Assembly (NCBI RefSeq): GCF_026157105.1
Contig: NZ_JANPVQ010000001.1
Location: 1,543,501-1,607,500 of the forward strand
DNA from: Sphingomicrobium marinum
GTDB lineage: Bacteria; Pseudomonadota; Alphaproteobacteria; Sphingomonadales; Sphingomonadaceae
Reading direction: 5' to 3'
DNA length: 64,000 bases
Shown here: positions 16,022-26,587 of the stretch, one piece after another
Layout: every line of letters starts with the position of its first letter
How positions within the stretch are numbered: the stretch's first letter is position 1
Position numbers and translations under genes: made by a program
The notes under the pieces: model-generated
What the model was told of the DNA's origin: nothing
Database searches by the model: none
Seen by the model: only the letters and a program-made list of their open reading frames with translations

Positions 16022-18498
16022 GCCTTTTTCTTCTTCTTTGCGGGCGCCTTCTTGCGCTTGCGCTTCTTGGCCGGCCCCTTGGCGGCGCGCTCGTCGATCA
16101 GGACCACTGCCTGTTCGAGCGTCACGTCTTCGGGCGTCACGTCCTTCAAGGTCGCGTTGGTCTTGCCGTCGGTCACATAGGGCCCGTAGCGCCCGTCCAT
16201 CACCTTGATCTCGGCGTCGCTCTCGGGATGCTTGCCCAGCACCTTCAATGGCTCGCGCGATCCGCGCCCCTTGCCCTTCTTGGCCGCCGCCTCGGCCAGC
16301 TTGGCCACCGCAGCATTCATGCCGACCTCGAACACCTCGGCAGTATCGGACAGGCGCCCGTAATTGCCATCGTGCAGCACGTAAGGGCCATAGCGGCCGA
16401 TCGATGCGACAATGTCCTTTCCGGTCTCAGGATGCGGTCCGATCGTCCTGGGAAGGCTCAACAATTTCTTGGCCATCTCGAGATCGAGGCTGTCCGGCGG
16501 AACGTCCTTGGGCAGCGATGCACGCTTCTTTTCGCCATCGACTTCCTGTTCGACATACGGCCCATAGCGCCCAACCTTGAGCTCGATGCCTTCGCCCAGC
16601 TCCGCCGGCCCCTGCTCGGCATCCTCGCCGCGCACGCCGAAGGGCCGCGTGAAATTGCAGTCCGGGTAATTCGAGCAAGCGATGAACGCGCCAAATTTGC
16701 CGCCACGCAGGCTTAGTTGCCCGTCGCCGCACTTGGGGCAGAGCCGCGGATCGCTTCCGTCTTCCTTTTCGGGAAACAGGAACGGTTCGAGGAAGGTATC
16801 GAGCGCCGCGGTGATGTCGCTCGGCTTCTGGTCCATGACCTCGCCCGCCTTTGGCTTGAAGTCGCGCCAGAAGTCGCTGAGTAGCCGCTGCCAGTCGAGC
16901 CGTCCGCCCGAGACATCGTCGAGCTCCTCTTCAAGTTCGGCGGTGTAATCGTAGGACACGTAGCGCTCGAAGAAGCGCTCGAGGAAGGCCGTTACCAATC
17001 GCCCTGAATCTTCGGGAATGAAGCGCTGTTTGACGAGGCGGACATAGTCGCGATCCTTCAGCGTCTGCAACGTCGCTGCGTAGGTCGAGGGGCGTCCGAT
17101 GCCGAGCTCTTCGAGCCGCTTGACCAGGCTGGCTTCTGAAAAGCGCGGCGGCGGCTGGGTGAAATGCTGGGTCGCTTCGACCTTGCGCTTGGTCGGCGCA
17201 TCGCCTTCGCGAAGCAGCGGCATGCGACCGCTCTCTTCGTCGTTGGCATCATCACGCCCCTCTTCGTAAAGCGCCATGAAGCCCGGGAATTTCACGACCT
17301 GGCCGGTCGCCCGCAAGGTGCAGCGTCCGGCGCCGTCGAACAGTTCGACCGTGGTGCGTTCCAACCGCGCAGCCGCCATCTGGCTGGCCAGCGCGCGATT
17401 GTAGATCAGGCGGTACAGCTTGGCCGCATCGCCCTGTCCGGCATGCTCCTTGTTGAAGTTTGTCGGACGGATCGCCTCGTGCGCTTCCTGCGCGTTCTTG
17501 GCCTTTGATTTGTACTGGCGCGGCTTGTCTGGAAGGTACCCCGCGTCATAACGATCCGCGACTGCGTGCCGCGCTGCCGACAAGGCTTCGCCCGCCATCT
17601 GCACGCCATCGGTACGCATATAGGTGATCGCTCCGGCCTCGTAGAGCCCCTGCGCCAGGCTCATCGTATGGCTTGCGGAGAAACCGAGCTTGCGGCTCGC
17701 TTCCTGCTGCAGCGTCGAGGTCGTGAAAGGCGGCGGGGGATTGAGCGAACGCGGCTTGGTTTCGACCTTTTCGACCGTGAACTGGCCGGCTTCGACCGCG
17801 GCTTTTGCCTTCTCCGCGCTGCCCTCGTCGCCGATCGTCAGGCGATCGATCTTTTCGCCATCGAACTTGACGAGCCGCGACTGGAATTCGGTGCCATCGG
17901 CTTCGAAGGTTGCACCGACCTGCCAATATTCCTGCGGCTTGAAGACCTCGATTTCGCGTTCACGATCGACGATCAGCCGCAACGCTACCGACTGTACACG
18001 CCCTGCCGAGCGCGCACCCGGCAGCTTGCGCCACAGGATCGGCGACAGGGTGAAGCCGACCAGATAGTCCAGCGCCCGGCGCGCGCGGTAGGCGTCGATC
18101 AGGTCGTCATCGAGGGCACGCGGATGCGCCATCGCTTCGGTCACCGCGCTCTTGGTGATGGCGTTGAAGGCCACGCGCTCGACATCGTCTGGCAGTGCCT
18201 TCTTGGCTTCGAGGTGCTGGCGCACGTGCCAGCTTATCGCTTCGCCTTCGCGATCAGGGTCAGTCGCGAGGATCAGCGAATCCGCGGTCTTCGCTGCGTC
18301 CGTGATAGCCTTGAGCTGCTTGGACTTGTCGCGATTGGCGGCCCATTTCATCGCAAAGCCGTCATCCGGATCGACCGAGCCGTCCTTGGGCGGCAAATCG
18401 CGGACATGGCCATAGCTGGCGAGCACCTTGTGCCCCGGCCCCAGATATTTTTCGATGGTCTTCGCCTTGGCAGGCGATTCGACGATGACGAGTTTCAA
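16018..18498 (-). CDS. topA: DNA topoisomerase I
   Basis: Type IA topoisomerase that relaxes negative supercoils. The 826 residues show the TOPRIM domain (KLVIVESPAKAKTIEKYLG, ATDPDREGEAISWH). The catalytic Tyr lies in GAITYMRTDG, and a single four-cysteine zinc ribbon (CPKCGDG to CSNYPDC) follows. Three C-terminal repeats contain GRYGPYV. The chain ends in a strongly basic Lys/Arg/Ala tail of about 20 residues, common in alphaproteobacterial TopA and probably DNA-binding. It is the last gene of plsY-dprA-topA, 62 bases after dprA. Confidence 0.97.
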   Translation of the reverse strand: MKLVIVESPAKAKTIEKYLGPGHKVLASYGHVRDLPPKDGSVDPDDGFAMKWAANRDKSKQLKAITDAAKTADSLILATDPDREGEAISWHVRQHLEAKKALPDDVERVAFNAITKSAVTEAMAHPRALDDDLIDAYRARRALDYLVGFTLSPILWRKLPGARSAGRVQSVALRLIVDREREIEVFKPQEYWQVGATFEADGTEFQSRLVKFDGEKIDRLTIGDEGSAEKAKAAVEAGQFTVEKVETKPRSLNPPPPFTTSTLQQEASRKLGFSASHTMSLAQGLYEAGAITYMRTDGVQMAGEALSAARHAVADRYDAGYLPDKPRQYKSKAKNAQEAHEAIRPTNFNKEHAGQGDAAKLYRLIYNRALASQMAAARLERTTVELFDGAGRCTLRATGQVVKFPGFMALYEEGRDDANDEESGRMPLLREGDAPTKRKVEATQHFTQPPPRFSEASLVKRLEELGIGRPSTYAATLQTLKDRDYVRLVKQRFIPEDSGRLVTAFLERFFERYVSYDYTAELEEELDDVSGGRLDWQRLLSDFWRDFKPKAGEVMDQKPSDITAALDTFLEPFLFPEKEDGSDPRLCPKCGDGQLSLRGGKFGAFIACSNYPDCNFTRPFGVRGEDAEQGPAELGEGIELKVGRYGPYVEQEVDGEKKRASLPKDVPPDSLDLEMAKKLLSLPRTIGPHPETGKDIVASIGRYGPYVLHDGNYGRLSDTAEVFEVGMNAAVAKLAEAAAKKGKGRGSREPLKVLGKHPESDAEIKVMDGRYGPYVTDGKTNATLKDVTPEDVTLEQAVVLIDERAAKGPAKKRKRKKAPAKKKKKA

Positions 18499-18560
18499 AG
18501 CGTTCCCTTACGTACGTGTACGCGCGATGATCGTCGCGGCGATGTGGGCGTCAAGTCCCG

Positions 18561-19640
18561 TTATCGCAAGCTGACCCGCCCCCCTGCATGCCGGTCGAGC
18601 CGGTCGGCCAGGTCGAGCTCGAGCAGGGCAAGCTGGACCTGCGCCGGCGGCAAGCCGGACTGGCGCACGATTTCGTCGACCCCGACCGCAACGGGGCCGA
18701 GCAGATCCTCGACCGTCTTGCTGGCAGCGTCATCTTCGGTGGCGGTCGACGGCGCGTCGGCGCGGTCCTCGGCAACCCGTTCCATGCGGTCATCGAGCGG
18801 ACCTAAGCAGGCCAGGACGTCATCCGCGTTTTCGATCAGCGTAGCGCCGTCTTTGATCAGGCGGTTGCCGCCGCGGGCGCGCGGATCGAGCGGCGATCCG
18901 GGCACTGCCATGACCTCGCGCCCCATCTCGCCTGCCAGCCGCGCGGTGATGAGCGATCCGGACTTGGGCGCTGCCTCCACCACCACCGTGCCTGCCGCCA
19001 ATCCGGCGATGACGCGATTGCGGTAGGGAAAATGGCGCGCGCGCGGCTCGGTGCCCGGCGGCATTTCGGCGACCAGCAGCCCGCGCTCGGCAATGTCGGC
19101 CTGCCGCGCCTCGTTTTGCGGCGGATACACCACGTCCAGCCCGCCGGCGATCACGCCGATCGTTCCGCTTTCGAGTGAGCCGTCATGCGCAGCGCTATCG
19201 ATGCCGCGGGCAAGGCCCGACACGACGACCTGCCCTGCCCGTCCCAACTCGCCGGCCAGTTGCCGCGCGAACCGGCACGCCGCCGCGCTGGCATTGCGCG
19301 CCCCGACCATCGCGACGGCGGGCTTGTCGAGCAGTTCGAGATTGCCCTTTACGCTCAGCACCGGCGGCGCGTCTTCCAACGTCGCCAGCAGGCGCGGATA
19401 GCGTCCTTGTCCCAGCACCAAGTGATGCCCGCCCAGCCGCTGCACCGCCTCGATCTCGCGCATTACCTCGCCGGGTTGCGGCACTTTGGGCGGTCGCCCG
19501 CGCCCGCGCCGCGCAAGATCGGGAATGGCAGCGATGGCGTCTCCGGCACTGCCGAAGCGCATCATCAGCTGCTTGTGGGTGACGGGCCCGATGCGGGGCG
19601 TGCGGATCAGCCGTAGCCGATCAACCAGATCGTCGTTCAT
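18561..19640 (-). CDS. dprA: DNA processing protein DprA
   Basis: DprA binds incoming single-stranded DNA during natural transformation and loads RecA. The 359 residues include an N-terminal helical domain (LRLIRTPRIGPVT), a Rossmann-like core with VGARNASAAACRFAR, SGLARGIDSAAH and HFPYRNRVIAGLA, and PGSPLDPRARGGNRLI. A C-terminal winged-helix domain of about 60 residues ends in LLELDLADRLDRHAGGRV. It overlaps plsY by 20 bases. Its presence does not prove competence, since dprA is widely kept. Confidence 0.94.
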   Translation of the reverse strand: MNDDLVDRLRLIRTPRIGPVTHKQLMMRFGSAGDAIAAIPDLARRGRGRPPKVPQPGEVMREIEAVQRLGGHHLVLGQGRYPRLLATLEDAPPVLSVKGNLELLDKPAVAMVGARNASAAACRFARQLAGELGRAGQVVVSGLARGIDSAAHDGSLESGTIGVIAGGLDVVYPPQNEARQADIAERGLLVAEMPPGTEPRARHFPYRNRVIAGLAAGTVVVEAAPKSGSLITARLAGEMGREVMAVPGSPLDPRARGGNRLIKDGATLIENADDVLACLGPLDDRMERVAEDRADAPSTATEDDAASKTVEDLLGPVAVGVDEIVRQSGLPPAQVQLALLELDLADRLDRHAGGRVSLR

Positions 19641-20247
19641 ACCCGCTGCTCTTGTCCTTGGCCTTGCGTCTTGACGACGGCTCTTCGCCGCGCATCAGGC
19701 GGCGAATATTGGTGCGGTGAAGATAGATCACCAGCACCGCTAGACCGAGCAGCAATGGAAGATATTGGGGCGAAACCGCCCAGGCGGTAATCGGCGCCGA
19801 AATCGCCGCGCCCATCCCCCCGACGGAGCTGATGCGCGTGGCGTAGTAAAGGACGATCCAGGTGATGGCGTAGACGAGCGCCGCCATCGGCAAGAGGCCG
19901 ATCAGGATCCCCAGAAGGGTCGCGACCCCCTTGCCGCCCTTGAACCTTAGCCAGACGGGATAGCAATGGCCGATCAAGGCCCCGAACGCGGCATAAATTT
20001 CCGCGCCCGCCGCAAATTGGCTCTTGGCGAGAAGGACCGGCACTGCCCCCTTCGCAAGATCGAGCAGCAGGACGATCGCGCCCATCGTCTTGCCGCCCGC
20101 GCGCACCGCGTTGGTAGCGCCAATATTCCCCGACCCCATCTTGCGCAGGTCGCCCTTGCCCATCAGCGCCGACACGATCAGCCCGAACGGGATCGACCCG
20201 AAGCCGTAGCCGATGGCGAGCGCGATGAGGAATTCGGTGGGCGGCAT
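19621..20247 (-). CDS. plsY: glycerol-3-phosphate acyltransferase PlsY
   Basis: An integral membrane enzyme that transfers an acyl group from acyl-phosphate to glycerol-3-phosphate, the first step of phospholipid synthesis. The 208 residues hold about five membrane helices and the three family motifs: GSGNIGATN, the FKGGKGVAT loop, and a more C-terminal [15 protein letters not shown]. Length is normal. First gene of the plsY-dprA-topA unit, with 83 bases to the divergent murI start. Confidence 0.95.
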   Translation of the reverse strand: MPPTEFLIALAIGYGFGSIPFGLIVSALMGKGDLRKMGSGNIGATNAVRAGGKTMGAIVLLLDLAKGAVPVLLAKSQFAAGAEIYAAFGALIGHCYPVWLRFKGGKGVATLLGILIGLLPMAALVYAITWIVLYYATRISSVGGMGAAISAPITAWAVSPQYLPLLLGLAVLVIYLHRTNIRRLMRGEEPSSRRKAKDKSSGYERRSG

Positions 20248-20330
20248 GGCGGCTAGGCGTATCGTCTCACCGCTGCAGGCGCAATCGTGGATATTGCCCT
20301 TCGCGCCCTCAGCGGGCAGGACGGCGCGCC

Positions 20331-21113
20331 ATGAATGCTCCCATTCTTTTCTTCGATTCGGGGATTGGCGGCCTGTCGATCCTCAAACCGACGCGCGCCT
20401 TTCTGCCCCGCGCGCCTTACATCTATGTCGCGGACAATGCGGCCTTTCCTTATGGCACGCGCAGCGAATCCGAGATCACGACGCGCGTGCCCGCTTTGCT
20501 CGGACGCCTCGTCGAGCGGCTCAAGCCGCAGCTGGTCGTGATCGCCTGCAACACGGCAAGCACGATCGCGCTCGACCATGTTCGCGCAGCGCTCGATGTG
20601 CCCGTGGTCGGCACCGTCCCGGCGATCAAACCCGCGGCGGAAATGACCAAGACGGGTGTCATCGGCGTACTCGGCACCGAAGCCACGGTACGCCAGGCTT
20701 ACGTCGACGATCTAACGAAGGAATTTGCGCAAGACTGCATGGTAATCCGCCACGGCTCAGCCGAACTGGTCGAGCTGGCCGAGAAGCGTCTTGCCGGAGA
20801 AAAAGTCTCGCGGAGCGATGTCCGCCGCGCTGCTCGACCGTTGTTCGAAAAAGCCGGCGATGCGCCGATGGACGTGGTTGTCCTCGCGTGCACGCATTTC
20901 CCGCTGGTCGCCGACTGGCTCAGCGAGACCTGGCCCGACGTCAAGTTCATCGACGGGGGCAAAGGCATTGCGCGGCGCATCTACGAGCTTACCAAAGGCC
21001 AGCGCTGGCCGAGCAAGGCGCCCGAGGGACGCGCCATTTTCACCGCCGAACCGCCCGAGCAGATGCGCACCGCCTTTGCCCGCTTCAAGATCACCGACTT
21101 TTCGACCCTTTGA
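20331..21113 (+). CDS. murI: glutamate racemase
   Basis: Makes D-glutamate for peptidoglycan. The 260 residues have the [11 protein letters not shown] start and the two catalytic cysteines, Cys73 in VVIACNTAS and Cys187 in [14 protein letters not shown] and the two-domain Asp/Glu racemase fold are also present. Start ATG at 20331; the frame cannot be extended without running into the plsY promoter region. hemA begins 32 bases downstream on the same strand, so the two may share a transcript. Confidence 0.95.
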   Translation: MNAPILFFDSGIGGLSILKPTRAFLPRAPYIYVADNAAFPYGTRSESEITTRVPALLGRLVERLKPQLVVIACNTASTIALDHVRAALDVPVVGTVPAIKPAAEMTKTGVIGVLGTEATVRQAYVDDLTKEFAQDCMVIRHGSAELVELAEKRLAGEKVSRSDVRRAARPLFEKAGDAPMDVVVLACTHFPLVADWLSETWPDVKFIDGGKGIARRIYELTKGQRWPSKAPEGRAIFTAEPPEQMRTAFARFKITDFSTL

Positions 21114-21145
21114 TTCTGGCAAGCGAACCCGCTAAAGGCCCGCTC

Positions 21146-22366
21146 GTGGACTATAACCGCATCTTCTCCGACGCCATTGACCGTCTGCACGACGAGGGCC
21201 GCTACCGTGTGTTCATCGACATCATGCGGACCAAGGGCGCGTATCCCAACGCGCGCTGCTTCCATGGTCATAACGGGCCCAAGCCGATCACGGTGTGGTG
21301 CTCAAACGACTATCTGGGCATGGGCCAGCACGACAAGGTCATCGGCGCGATGGAAGACGCGCTGCACGATGTCGGCGCCGGATCGGGCGGCACCCGCAAT
21401 ATCGGCGGCAACACGCACCTGCATGTCGAACTCGAAAACGAGCTCGCCGACCTGCACGGCAAGGAAGGCGCATTGCTGTTCACCTCGGGCTATGTCTCGA
21501 ATGAAGCTGCGCTGTCGACGCTCGGCAAGCTGCTGCCGGGATGCATCATCCTGTCGGACGAACTCAATCACGCGTCGATGATCGCGGGGATCAAGAATTC
21601 GGGCTGCGAGAAGCGCATCTTCCGCCACAACGATCTCGATCATCTCGAGCAGCTGCTGATGGAGATCCCGGAAGAGACGCCCAAGCTCATCGCATTCGAG
21701 AGCGTCTATTCGATGGATGGCGATGTCGCGCCGATCGAAGCGATCTGCGACCTAGCCGATCGCTACAGCGCGCTCACCTATCTCGACGAAGTCCATGCCG
21801 TTGGCATGTACGGCGCACACGGTGGCGGCATTTCGGAACGTGACGGCGTGGCGCACCGCGTGACGCTGATTGAAGGCACGCTCGGCAAGGCATTCGGCGT
21901 GATGGGCGGCTATGTCGCAGCCGACAAGAACATCATCGACTGCATCCGCAGCTATGCGCCAGGCTTCATCTTCACGACTTCGCTGAGCCCGGTGCTCGTC
22001 GCCGGCGCGCTTGCCAGCGTGCGGCATCTCAAGGACTGCGCTGAGGAACGCGAGGCGCAGCAGGCCAATGCAGCAAGCCTCAAGGCAAAATTCCGCGATG
22101 CCGGCCTGCCGGTCATGCCCAGCGTCACGCACATCGTTCCGCTCCTCGTGGGGTGTCCGCTGAAGGCGAAGCAGATCAGCGATATCCTGCTCGCCGAATA
22201 CGGGCTTTACGTCCAGCCGATCAACTTCCCGACCGTCCCGCGCGGCACCGAACGGCTGCGCTTCACCCCGGGTCCCAACCATGACGAAGCCATGATGGAC
22301 GAGCTGACAAAGGCGCTAGTCGAAGTCTGGGATCGCCTCGAACTCAAGGACGTGCGCGCGGCCTAG
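21146..22366 (+). CDS. hemA: 5-aminolevulinate synthase
   Basis: A PLP enzyme condensing glycine with succinyl-CoA to 5-aminolevulinate, the first step of tetrapyrrole synthesis in alphaproteobacteria (C4 or Shemin route). The 406 residues carry the substrate region [15 protein letters not shown], the aspartate in [12 protein letters not shown], and the PLP lysine K248 in [12 protein letters not shown]. The start is GTG at 21146 with AAAGG about 8 bases upstream, giving the normal family length. The reading frame is open much further upstream across murI, but that part has no similarity to anything. Confidence 0.96.
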   Translation: MDYNRIFSDAIDRLHDEGRYRVFIDIMRTKGAYPNARCFHGHNGPKPITVWCSNDYLGMGQHDKVIGAMEDALHDVGAGSGGTRNIGGNTHLHVELENELADLHGKEGALLFTSGYVSNEAALSTLGKLLPGCIILSDELNHASMIAGIKNSGCEKRIFRHNDLDHLEQLLMEIPEETPKLIAFESVYSMDGDVAPIEAICDLADRYSALTYLDEVHAVGMYGAHGGGISERDGVAHRVTLIEGTLGKAFGVMGGYVAADKNIIDCIRSYAPGFIFTTSLSPVLVAGALASVRHLKDCAEEREAQQANAASLKAKFRDAGLPVMPSVTHIVPLLVGCPLKAKQISDILLAEYGLYVQPINFPTVPRGTERLRFTPGPNHDEAMMDELTKALVEVWDRLELKDVRAA

Positions 22367-22389
22367 TCGCTCTGCCGACTACTCGTCAT

Positions 22390-22863
22390 TCAACCGAAAT
22401 AGGTCGGATAGATCGCCAATACCGTCAGCGCGGCCAAGCCCATCGACAGGCGGAAACGAAGGCGCATCCACCACGGCGGCACCAACCCTTTCAGCTTAAG
22501 CAGGTAATCTGCCCCCGGACTGATCGCGATCAAGATGGCGAGCAGGATATTCTGCATTTGGGGACCTGCGAAAAAGGTCAACAGCGCCAGCAGCGGCGGC
22601 GAGACGGCAAGCACCAGTAACGACGTCGATGGGGGATCTTCCTTCACCGCGAACGCCCACCAGCTGCCGCCCAGGAAACTGTAGATCACCGCCGCATAGG
22701 GCCCCACGATCCCGCCCCACTGGATCGGACCTGCAGGCATCAACCAATCGGCCAGGATCAGGGCGAAAGGTGGCAACAGCCCGGCATATCCCAGCACGAG
22801 GACATTGGCCGGTATCGTCGGTCGCTCCGACGTTTCGAGCGGGGTTTGCTGTTCCGTGCGCAT
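22390..22863 (-). CDS. DUF3429 family membrane protein
   Basis: A 157-residue integral membrane protein with about five hydrophobic segments, matching DUF3429, a family of unknown function. Visible pattern: [18 protein letters not shown], then a [11 protein letters not shown] segment typical of the family, and [22 protein letters not shown] near the end. I used the ATG at 22863; a GTG nine codons upstream (at 22890) has a better ribosome-binding sequence (AAAGGGGCG) and may be the real start. It is divergent from rpiB and convergent with hemA. A weak hairpin without T tract (TAGTCG/CGACTA) lies between it and hemA. Confidence 0.75.
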   Translation of the reverse strand: MRTEQQTPLETSERPTIPANVLVLGYAGLLPPFALILADWLMPAGPIQWGGIVGPYAAVIYSFLGGSWWAFAVKEDPPSTSLLVLAVSPPLLALLTFFAGPQMQNILLAILIAISPGADYLLKLKGLVPPWWMRLRFRLSMGLAALTVLAIYPTYFG

Positions 22864-22947
22864 GGAGAAGAGACGCGTTGAAAGTTTCACAGTTCCACGC
22901 CCCTTTGCGGGGTGGCGAATCGGGGGTGGCTGGCCTAGGTATTGCAC

Positions 22948-23379
22948 ATGCGCATCGCCCTTGCTTCCGACCATGCCGGATTCGCCTTAAAAGCGATCCT
23001 GATCGAAACCCTCAAACAGGCAGGGCACGAGCCCGTCGACCTGGGTCCCGACACCGCGGACAGCGTCGATTATCCCGATTATGGCAAGAAGCTTGCCGAC
23101 CATATCGCGGCCGGCGAAAGCCCGTTCGGCATCGCCATCTGCGGCTCGGGTCTGGGCATATCGATGGCGGTCAACCGCAATCCCGCCTGTCGCTGCGCGC
23201 GCGTATCCGAACCGCTCTCCGCCGCGCTCGCTCGCCAGCACAACGACGCCAATGTCGTTGCCATGGGCGAACGCCTCGTCGGGGTCGATATGGCCAAGGC
23301 CATCGTCGATGCCTTCCTCACCACCGAATTCGAAGGCGGTCGCCACCAGCGCCGCGTCGACAAGCTCACGAACTGCTAG
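22948..23379 (+). CDS. rpiB: ribose 5-phosphate isomerase B
   Basis: Interconverts ribose 5-phosphate and ribulose 5-phosphate. The 143 residues match the RpiB/LacAB fold: [13 protein letters not shown] at the start, [13 protein letters not shown], then the [13 protein letters not shown] active-site loop, where the usual catalytic Cys is present, and [15 protein letters not shown]. The ATG at 22948 is preferred over an in-frame TTG two codons upstream. glyA begins 5 bases after the stop, a linkage seen in many alphaproteobacteria. Confidence 0.95.
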   Translation: MRIALASDHAGFALKAILIETLKQAGHEPVDLGPDTADSVDYPDYGKKLADHIAAGESPFGIAICGSGLGISMAVNRNPACRCARVSEPLSAALARQHNDANVVAMGERLVGVDMAKAIVDAFLTTEFEGGRHQRRVDKLTNC

Positions 23380-23384
23380 GACCC

Positions 23385-24692
23385 ATGGCTACCGCACCCG
23401 ACATCCAGAAAATTCGCGCCGAAGGCTTCTTCACCGACGCGCTTGCAAAGACCGACAGCGCCGTTGCCGATGCGATCGCAAACGAGCTCAAGCGCGAGCA
23501 GAAGCAGATCGAACTGATCGCTTCGGAAAATATCGTGTCAAAGGCGGTGCTCGAAGCACAGGGTTCGGTGCTCACCAACAAATATGCCGAAGGCTATCCC
23601 GGTCGCCGCTATTATCAGGGCTGCGCACCGTCGGACACGGTCGAGAGCCTTGCGATCGAGCGCGCGAAGGACTTGTTCGATTGCGCCTATGCCAACGTCC
23701 AGCCGCATTCGGGGGCGCAGGCCAATGGCGCCGTGCTGCTGGCACTGATCAAGCCCGGCGACACGATCCTGGGCATGAGCCTCGATGCCGGCGGTCACCT
23801 TACCCACGGCGCTGCTCCGGCGATGTCGGGCAAGTGGTTCGATGCCGTCCAGTACGGCGTCGACAAGGACACGCACCTCATCGACTATGACGAGGTCGAG
23901 CGGCTTGCCAAGGAGCACCAGCCCAAGATGATCATCGCGGGCGGCTCGGCCTATCCGCGTCATATCGACTTCGAACGCTTCCGCGACATCGCCGACGAAG
24001 TTGGCGCCTACCTGCATGTCGACATGGCGCATTTCGCCGGCCTCGTCGCAGCTGGCGAGCATCCCAGCCCCCTGCCCCACGCGCATGTCGTCACCACGAC
24101 GACGCACAAGACGCTTCGCGGACCGCGCGGCGGCATGATCCTTTGCAATGACGAGAAACTGGGCAAAAAATTCAATTCCGCCGTCTTCCCGGGCCTCCAA
24201 GGCGGCCCGCTGATGCACGTCATCGCCGCCAAGGCGGTGGCGTTCGGCGAAGCGCTGCAGCCCGAATTCAAGACTTATTCGCGCCAGGTCATCCGCAACG
24301 CACAGGTGCTGTGCGCGCAGCTCAAAGACCGCGGCGCCGACCTGGTCGCGGGCGGAACCGACACACATGTCGGCCTCATCGATCTGAGGCCCCTCGGCAT
24401 CACCGGCAAGGACGCCGACGAGGCGCTCGAACGCGCCGGCATCACTTGCAACAAGAACGGTGTGCCCTTCGATCCGCTGCCGCCGATGAAAACGAGTGGA
24501 ATCCGCGTGGGCAGCCCGGCTGGCACGACCCGCGGCTTCGGCGAAGACGAATTCCGCGCGATCGGCGATATGGTCGCCGATGTCCTGCACGGCGTCGCCA
24601 AGACCGGCGGCGAAGGCGATGCGTCGGTCGAAGCGGATGTGAAGCAGCGCGTCGAGGCGCTGTGCGATCGTTTCCCCATCTACGAAGGCTGA
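23385..24692 (+). CDS. glyA: serine hydroxymethyltransferase
   Basis: A PLP enzyme interconverting serine plus tetrahydrofolate with glycine plus methylene-tetrahydrofolate; the main source of one-carbon units and glycine. The 435 residues show [38 protein letters not shown], and the PLP lysine K242 in [14 protein letters not shown]. Start ATG at 23385 sits 5 bases after rpiB; nrdR follows 3 bases after its stop. The product glycine feeds hemA just upstream and the glycine-cleavage operon further along. Confidence 0.97.
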   Translation: MATAPDIQKIRAEGFFTDALAKTDSAVADAIANELKREQKQIELIASENIVSKAVLEAQGSVLTNKYAEGYPGRRYYQGCAPSDTVESLAIERAKDLFDCAYANVQPHSGAQANGAVLLALIKPGDTILGMSLDAGGHLTHGAAPAMSGKWFDAVQYGVDKDTHLIDYDEVERLAKEHQPKMIIAGGSAYPRHIDFERFRDIADEVGAYLHVDMAHFAGLVAAGEHPSPLPHAHVVTTTTHKTLRGPRGGMILCNDEKLGKKFNSAVFPGLQGGPLMHVIAAKAVAFGEALQPEFKTYSRQVIRNAQVLCAQLKDRGADLVAGGTDTHVGLIDLRPLGITGKDADEALERAGITCNKNGVPFDPLPPMKTSGIRVGSPAGTTRGFGEDEFRAIGDMVADVLHGVAKTGGEGDASVEADVKQRVEALCDRFPIYEG

Positions 24693-24695
24693 TCG

Positions 24696-25145
24696 TTGCG
24701 CTGCCCCTTCTGCACCCATGAATCGAGCCAGGTAAAGGACTCGCGCCCGTCTGAGGATGGCGCCGCGATCCGTCGTCGCCGCCAGTGCGAGGCGTGCGCG
24801 GCGCGCTTCACCACGTTCGAACGCGTGCAGCTGCGCGATCTCACCGTGGTCAAGAAAGACGGCAAGCGCGAACCCTTCGAGCAGGCCAAGCTGCAAAGCT
24901 CGATCCGCCACGCCTGTCGAAAGCGTAACATTTCCGAAGGCCAGATCGAGCGGCTGGCGCACTCGATCCAGCGCCAGCTCGAAACCGGCGGCGATGAAGT
25001 GCAGGCAGGCGAGATCGGCGAAAAGGTCATGGAAGGCCTCAAGTCGCTCGACAGCGTCGCCTATATCCGCTTCGCCTCGGTCTACCGCGACTTCAAGGAA
25101 GCCGGTGACTTTGCGGAGATCGCAGGCAGCGTCGACGACGAATGA
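24696..25145 (+). CDS. nrdR: transcriptional repressor NrdR
   Basis: A zinc- and nucleotide-binding repressor of ribonucleotide reductase genes. The 149 residues start with the zinc ribbon (Cys3, Cys6, Cys31, Cys34) and its basic RRRRQCEAC stretch, followed by the ATP-cone domain ([18 protein letters not shown]). The start codon is TTG at 24696. The motif [13 protein letters not shown] near the end is a family mark. It overlaps the next gene by 4 bases. No NrdR box was looked for beyond its own promoter area, where none is obvious. Confidence 0.96.
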   Translation: MRCPFCTHESSQVKDSRPSEDGAAIRRRRQCEACAARFTTFERVQLRDLTVVKKDGKREPFEQAKLQSSIRHACRKRNISEGQIERLAHSIQRQLETGGDEVQAGEIGEKVMEGLKSLDSVAYIRFASVYRDFKEAGDFAEIAGSVDDE

Positions 25146-25855
25146 GCCACAAGCCGATCATCGTGCTGGTCGAGCCCCAGCTTGGCCAGAATATCGGCAA
25201 GGCCGCGCGCGCAATGCTCAATTTCGGGCTGACCGAGATGCGGATCGTCAGTCCGCGCGACGGCTGGCCCAATCCCGAGGCAGGCCCCGCCGCCAGCGGT
25301 GCCGACATCGTCCTCGACCAGGCCGAGATCTTCAAGACGACCGCGGACGCGGTGGCCGACTGCAGCCTCGTTTACGCATCCACCGTGCGTCGCCGCGACG
25401 TGCAGACCCCCGTCGTCGGGCCCGAGGAAATGGCGCGCGAGATTCACGCCAGCGAAGGCCGCAGTGCGATTCTGTTCGGGCGCGAACGTTCGGGTCTGTC
25501 GACCGAGGATGTCGCTCTTTCGACCAAAATCGTCACCGTCCCGATCAACCCAGAGTTCGGTAGCCTTAACCTTGCCCAGGCCGTCATCCTGCTGGCCTAC
25601 GAATGGTCGCGCAGCGCCGGGCTGGCACAGCCGACAGCCAAAGAATTCGATCCGCCTGCCCCGATGCGGGAACTGGAAGGACTGATCGGCCATCTCAACG
25701 AAGAGCTCGATGCTCGCGGCTATTTCTACCCGCCCGAGCGGACCGCTGCGACGCAGCAGACTATCCGCACCCTCCTGACCAAACCCGGCTGGTCGAGCCG
25801 CGAAGTGTCTGCCTTGCGCGGCATGATCAAGATCCTGGCGAAAAGCCGTTCGTAG
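25142..25855 (+). CDS. trmJ: RNA methyltransferase, TrmJ/TrmH (SPOUT) family
   Basis: A 237-residue SPOUT methyltransferase, most like TrmJ, which 2'-O-methylates position 32 of tRNAs. Motifs: [22 protein letters not shown] at the start (shared by TrmJ and TrmH types), [17 protein letters not shown], and the SAM-binding trefoil knot [23 protein letters not shown]. The C-terminal helical extension ([25 protein letters not shown]) is TrmJ-like. Assignment to TrmJ over other members is by these motifs only. It closes the rpiB-glyA-nrdR-trmJ run. Confidence 0.85.
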   Translation: MSHKPIIVLVEPQLGQNIGKAARAMLNFGLTEMRIVSPRDGWPNPEAGPAASGADIVLDQAEIFKTTADAVADCSLVYASTVRRRDVQTPVVGPEEMAREIHASEGRSAILFGRERSGLSTEDVALSTKIVTVPINPEFGSLNLAQAVILLAYEWSRSAGLAQPTAKEFDPPAPMRELEGLIGHLNEELDARGYFYPPERTAATQQTIRTLLTKPGWSSREVSALRGMIKILAKSRS

Positions 25856-25926
25856 AACGACGATTGATTCCAGCAAGTGGTCTTGCAATCGTCCGCGCCG
25901 AAATCTGAACAGGAGTTCCCCCAGTC

Positions 25927-26196
25927 ATGATGATTACCTTGATGTCGCTGCTGGTCGTGCAGCCCGCCGATATGTCCGCGCAAAACGCGGGAGCCGAGGA
26001 GGAATTGGTCTGCAAACGCATCCGCGAGGAAGCGCGCCGCACCGGCTCGAACCTGCGCCGCCCCGCCAAGAGCAAGAAGGTCTGCCGCACCGCAACCGAA
26101 TGGGCGCAGATCGAGCAGGCGAAGGAAGAAATGTTCCGCGCGATCAACGAAAATCAAGGGAACGGCGCAGAGCAGGGCGCCACGATTGGCGGCTAA
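25927..26196 (+). CDS. small secreted protein with a cysteine pair
   Basis: An 89-residue protein I do not recognise as a named family. Residues 1-18 are hydrophobic and look like a signal peptide ending near QPADMSAQ. The mature part is basic and has two cysteines, LVCKRIREEA and KKVCRTATEW, about 24 residues apart with a Gly-Ser in between. A similar spacing and motif occur in the protein at 26588. An EEWAQ-like helix follows, then a Gly/Asn-rich tail. It follows trmJ by 71 bases with an AGGAG ribosome-binding sequence. Likely periplasmic; the two Cys may form a disulfide (inference). Confidence 0.6.
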   Translation: MMITLMSLLVVQPADMSAQNAGAEEELVCKRIREEARRTGSNLRRPAKSKKVCRTATEWAQIEQAKEEMFRAINENQGNGAEQGATIGG

Positions 26197-26198
26197 GC

Positions 26199-26534
26199 CT
26201 ACCCGCGCATTGCGTCGAACCGTTCGAATTCGTGCGCGATCGAGGTCTCGATGAGATCCTCGTACAATCGGTTTAAAAGATCAGGGTCGACGCCAAGCCT
26301 ACGTGCTTCGGCGTCGACTTTCTTTTTTACGTCCGCCTTGCGCCATTCGTCGCGCACCGCCTCGCGGTCGGGTTTGATGCGCGCCGCCGCGTCCATGTAA
26401 TCGAAACGTTGACGGAGGAGCCGCACGATTTCACGATCCACGGCGTCAACGCCCTCACGAACTTCTTCCATCGTCCGGCACTTGTCGCCCGATCGCAATT
26501 CGTCGGGCGTTGGTCGAATTTGCTTGTAGGTCAC
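26199..26534 (-). CDS. chorismate mutase family protein (AroQ/PchB type)
   Basis: An all-helical 111-residue protein of the AroQ class, which rearranges chorismate to prephenate; some members act as isochorismate pyruvate lyases. Seen: the first helix VREGVDAVDREIVRLLRQRFDYM with its substrate-binding Arg, a KPDREAVRDEWRKADVKKKV helix, and the last helix LYEDLIETSIAHEF. A GTG at 26534 was chosen; a TTG at 26564 would add ten residues. It is stand-alone, not fused to prephenate dehydratase or to a signal peptide. It stops two bases after the convergent small gene before it ends. Confidence 0.8.
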   Translation of the reverse strand: MTYKQIRPTPDELRSGDKCRTMEEVREGVDAVDREIVRLLRQRFDYMDAAARIKPDREAVRDEWRKADVKKKVDAEARRLGVDPDLLNRLYEDLIETSIAHEFERFDAMRG

Positions 26535-26587
26535 GCCATTTTCATCGCAGACGCGTTTACTCAATTCAACCTGTTAGGACTGCTGCC

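Noticed and set aside
17566-19026. 486-codon plus-strand open frame antisense to topA and dprA
   Set aside because: No motif, composition typical of a shadow frame, and it crosses the gap between two well-supported minus-strand genes.
20213-21145. Extension of the hemA frame upstream across murI
   Set aside because: The extra 311 residues are Arg/Cys-rich with no similarity to 5-aminolevulinate synthases, and the GTG at 21146 gives the normal length with a ribosome-binding sequence.
22366-22390. Terminator between hemA and the DUF3429 gene
   Set aside because: TAGTCG/CGACTA forms only a 6-bp stem and no T run follows on either strand.
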